DNA from: Candidatus Bipolaricaulota bacterium
GTDB taxonomy: Bacteria > Bipolaricaulota > Bipolaricaulia > Bipolaricaulales > Bipolaricaulaceae
Direction: 5' to 3'
DNA length: 8,279 bases
Assembly (NCBI GenBank): GCA_021129895.1
Contig: JAJOKL010000110.1
Coordinates: 1-8,279 of the forward strand
Of the stretch, positions 5,978-8,279 are shown piece by piece. The position numbers and the translations under genes are program-made. Within the stretch, counting starts at the first letter, position 1; the number at the start of each line of letters is the position of its first letter. The notes beneath the pieces are model-generated. The model was not told the origin of the DNA. It saw only the letters and a program-made list of their open reading frames with translations, and made no database searches.

Positions 5978-6528
5978 AAGGGAGGTCCCCGCCTGCGGGC
6001 GAACTCCACTTCCTCCCCGGGAAGGAGATACGGCTCCCGGGGCGGAAGGCCCAACCGAGTGGCCAGCCGGCGATAGGTGCGGCGGCAAAACAGCATGTTC
6101 CAGTCCACCACCAGCTCGTTGTACCGGCGGCGCGCCAGATCCAGCTCGTCCTCTGCCTCGGCCAGGAGGTTCTGGGCTTCCCGCAGGGCCGGGGGGCGCT
6201 GACGGGGAAGGCCCCCGTACACCGCCCGCAGGGCCAGCTTGAGCCGTTCGTCCGCCTCGGCGATCGCCCGGGGGCCCTCCCCCCGGGCCCGGCCCAACCC
6301 CTGCAGGGCCTCCTCCAGCGCCCGCCTGCCCTGGGGGACGAGGCCTAGAGAGGAGAGGGAGGAGAGGAACCCCTGCAGGGCCTTGTCTCTCGCCTCCAGC
6401 GCCCGTTCCGTCTCCCCCCACGCCCGCTCCAAGCCGGCGTGGAGCCGGCGCAGGCGGGACGAGGCCCGCCATAGATACCACAGGCCCACCACCAAAGCCG
6501 CTCCAACGGCCAGTAGCACGGTGGCCAT
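5974..6528 (-). CDS. lemA: LemA family protein
   Basis: This is a 184-residue protein with one N-terminal membrane segment (about residues 3-20, LLAVGAALVVGLWYLW) followed by a long helical, charged body. It ends with the family hallmark RRRYNELVVDWN (133-144); in most LemA proteins the corresponding part reads RYN..V..YN. The length matches the family (about 180-200). LemA proteins are membrane-anchored helical bundles of unknown molecular role and often lie beside DUF2207 proteins. Here the ATG at 6528 follows the DUF2207 stop by three bases, so the two are in one operon and probably act together at the envelope. The tail after the hallmark (PPREPYLLPGEEVEFARR) does not closely match the LemA ends I know. 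The stop overlaps the convergent BshC-like gene by four bases. Confidence 0.85.
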   Translation of the reverse strand: MATVLLAVGAALVVGLWYLWRASSRLRRLHAGLERAWGETERALEARDKALQGFLSSLSSLGLVPQGRRALEEALQGLGRARGEGPRAIAEADERLKLALRAVYGGLPRQRPPALREAQNLLAEAEDELDLARRRYNELVVDWNMLFCRRTYRRLATRLGLPPREPYLLPGEEVEFARRRGPPF

Positions 6529-6531
6529 GAC

Positions 6532-8199
6532 CTACCAGGTACCTCCGCCCCCGCCGCCCATGCCCCCACCGGAGAACCCCCCGCCGCCGAACCCCGAACC
6601 CCCGCTCCAGCCGCGGCTCGACCGGGGGGCGGTGGTAGCCGCCGTGCGGGCCGCGTAGTGAAAGGCGGACAACCGCCACCCCAGGTAATAGGGTGCGAAC
6701 GTGGGGAAGCGCCCATCGTACCAGTTCGGCGGACGGGTAAGCAGTCCCTCGAACGCCCGCGTCCATACCTCGGTGAGGCCGAAGGCCATGGCGTAGGGGA
6801 GAAGCTCCTCGAAGTGTTTCTCCGCCGCGGCGAACTCCACCCGCTCCACCTCCGCCCGGCGGATGTACTCCTCAAGCCCCAGGATGTCCCGCAGCACCCG
6901 GATGCCCTTCCCGGTCTTCCTGGGCATGATGGGCGCGAAAAGCAGCGCTATCAGTCCCGAGGCGGCAAGCGCCGCCCCCAAGTACAGGGACTGAGCCAAC
7001 ACCCCCATGGCGATCCCGAAGGCGGCTATCCCTATGCCCAAGCCGCGGTAAAGGGACCGCACCCGATCCGGGTTTCCAGCGAAGAAGCCCTTCTCGGTGA
7101 GATCCATGTAGAGCTGTGCTCCCAGCCCCTGGAGCTTTTCGTAGAACTTGTACTTGAGCTGGGAGAGTCGCACCCGCTCCCCGGTGGAGAACAGCGCCTC
7201 AAGGAGGGCCTCCTCGAACCGGGTCAAGGGAGCCCGGGAGTCCGTTCTCTCAAGTTCGAAGTCGTCCGGGGCCTTTCCCCGCTCGTCCTCCCAGAGCTCG
7301 TGGATCACCAGGTGGCCCTTGCCGGCCAGGCCCACGATGCCGGCAGACAGGTCCCGGGGATCGAATCGGTCGTCGATGAGCACCCCGGCCTCCGCGGGGC
7401 CGACGTCCTCGGGCGGGCTGAACATGGGCGCGATGGTGCCCGGCTTGGGGTCCCGCCCCCGCTTCCACCACAGGACGAACATCCCGATCAAGACCAGAAA
7501 CGGGATCCCGGCGTACAGGTTGTCCTGCAGGGACCACAGGATGGATGTGCCGATCCCGGGAAGGCGCACGTAGCGGGCGGGAAACCTAACCGCCAGGGTG
7601 ACGCCCTCCCCGGGCGCGAGCCCCTCCGCCTGCCCGGTGAGCCCCTGGGGGGAGGGCGTGAGTTCGAAGGGGGTCCTGCTCCCCCATCCACCCTGATAGC
7701 CCACCACCCCCACTTCTCCCTCTGGCACGTCAGGGGGCAGGATCACAGTCACCTCGGCCCGGGAGATGGGAAGCTCCCATTCGGTGCCGATGGCATTCCA
7801 GAAGAGCTCCACCTCATCGCCGTAGGTCCGCAGGGCCCGGGCCACCCGGTAGCGGATGGTGTACACCACCTGCCCCTGCACCAGCCGGGCCGGGTCCCCG
7901 ATCCGCAGCACCAGGTACCCACCCTCCCGGTACTCCTTAACCGGCACCGGCGCCCCGGCCGCCAACACCTCCTCCACCCAGATCCGCAGTTTGTAGACCT
8001 CCCCGGTGGGCAGGGTGTAGGAATAGGGGATGCGGCGATAGATGCCGTGGCGGGGTAGGTCGAAGGTCACCCGCAGCTCCTCGGTGACCACCACGTAGCC
8101 AGTGGGCTCGATGGCTATCTGGACCAGGTAATCCTGGATCCGCTCCCCGAACGCGGGGAGGGCGAGCAGTAGAACCGCGAGTGGAAGAATCCTCTTCAT
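6532..8199 (-). CDS. DUF2207 domain membrane protein with signal peptide and Gly-rich tail
   Basis: The 555-residue protein begins with a Sec signal peptide (MKRILPLAVLLLALPAFG, cleavage near residue 18). An extracytoplasmic beta-rich domain follows: ERIQDYLVQIAIEPTGYVVV, then LPRHGIYRRIPY (48-59), as in DUF2207. A membrane helix lies at about 228-245 followed by the positive stop WWKRGRD. The cytoplasmic part has LSAGIVGLAGKGHLVI (285-300). Two more helices lie at about 384-403 and 405-423. The C-terminus is the glycine-rich, Trp-ended tail FGGGGFSGGGMGGGGGGTW that marks many DUF2207 proteins. Length and layout match the family, whose molecular function is not established. The ATG at 8199 overlaps the stop of the upstream gene (ATGA), and the stop is three bases before lemA. 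No clear Shine-Dalgarno precedes the ATG, consistent with translational coupling. Confidence 0.9.
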   Translation of the reverse strand: MKRILPLAVLLLALPAFGERIQDYLVQIAIEPTGYVVVTEELRVTFDLPRHGIYRRIPYSYTLPTGEVYKLRIWVEEVLAAGAPVPVKEYREGGYLVLRIGDPARLVQGQVVYTIRYRVARALRTYGDEVELFWNAIGTEWELPISRAEVTVILPPDVPEGEVGVVGYQGGWGSRTPFELTPSPQGLTGQAEGLAPGEGVTLAVRFPARYVRLPGIGTSILWSLQDNLYAGIPFLVLIGMFVLWWKRGRDPKPGTIAPMFSPPEDVGPAEAGVLIDDRFDPRDLSAGIVGLAGKGHLVIHELWEDERGKAPDDFELERTDSRAPLTRFEEALLEALFSTGERVRLSQLKYKFYEKLQGLGAQLYMDLTEKGFFAGNPDRVRSLYRGLGIGIAAFGIAMGVLAQSLYLGAALAASGLIALLFAPIMPRKTGKGIRVLRDILGLEEYIRRAEVERVEFAAAEKHFEELLPYAMAFGLTEVWTRAFEGLLTRPPNWYDGRFPTFAPYYLGWRLSAFHYAARTAATTAPRSSRGWSGGSGFGGGGFSGGGMGGGGGGTW

Positions 8200-8279
8200 C
8201 GGGCGAAGGAAACTTCAGGAGGTTCCCGCATCTCCTCGGAGGGCAACGTGTAGAACCCCCGCTCCCGGATCCCGAACAG
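8196..8279 (-). CDS. C-terminal tail of an unidentified gene upstream of DUF2207 (partial)
   Basis: On the minus strand a frame is open from the window edge to a TGA at 8198-8196. It gives the last 27 residues of a protein, starting LFGIRERGFYTLPSEEM and ending VSFAR. The stop overlaps the DUF2207 ATG as ATGA, the same junction style as elsewhere in the window, which is the main reason to call it real. It would be the upstream member of the DUF2207-LemA operon. The fragment is too short to assign a family. Confidence 0.5.
   Translation of the reverse strand: MFGIRERGFYTLPSEEMREPPEVSFAR

Noticed and set aside
6535..6605. Repetitive GGC/GGG-rich stretch as a repeat element
   Set aside because: It is the coding sequence of the Gly-rich C-terminal tail normal for DUF2207 proteins.
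6658..8058. 466-codon plus-strand frame opposite the DUF2207 gene
   Set aside because: It is rich in Pro, Gly, Arg and His without domain pattern, typical of an antisense shadow in high-GC DNA, while the minus strand encodes a full DUF2207 protein with signal peptide and Gly-rich tail.
1..8279. CRISPR arrays, tRNA or rRNA genes, insertion sequences, phage or defence genes
   Set aside because: No spaced direct repeats, transposase motifs, terminal inverted repeats or RNA gene signatures were seen; almost all bases belong to the listed genes.

Overview
The window is a gene-dense, high-GC bacterial segment; only about 200 bases lie outside genes. Coding is bacterial in style: overlapping ATGA and GTGA junctions, Shine-Dalgarno-like purine runs, a near-consensus sigma70-type promoter and Sec signal peptides. 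No rRNA or taxonomic marker is present. The gene mix (bacillithiol-type genes, a FAU-1/DUF402 protein common in archaea, LemA with DUF2207, very tight packing) would fit a deep-branching thermophile-like lineage such as Bipolaricaulota, a planctomycete relative or Deinococcota, but the phylum is a guess.

Left end (3-797, plus): the 3' part of a FAU-1-like protein with a DUF402 domain. It ends tail-to-tail, with overlapping stop codons, against a minus-strand operon (about 3450 down to 794) for a polar amino-acid ABC importer in the order binding protein, permease, ATPase, permease. Two of its four genes are damaged. The binding protein is only about 143 residues and lacks its second lobe. The ATPase has lost one base just before its LSGGQ signature. 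Both permeases are intact.

A divergent intergenic region (about 3451-3564) separates this operon from a compact plus-strand operon (3565-5977): a DPM1-like GT2 glycosyltransferase, a BshB1-like PIG-L deacetylase, and a short protein that looks like a remote relative of the bacillithiol cysteine ligase BshC. Reading frames overlap at both junctions, so the three proteins probably serve one pathway, possibly a low-molecular-weight thiol or a related amino-sugar conjugate. No BshA-type GT4 enzyme lies in the window.

The right part (8279 down to 5974, minus) is a second tight operon: the tail of an unidentified gene, a secreted and membrane-anchored DUF2207 protein with a glycine-rich end, and a LemA-family protein. 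LemA and the BshC-like gene again converge with overlapping stop codons. I saw no tRNA, rRNA, CRISPR, insertion sequence or convincing intrinsic terminator.
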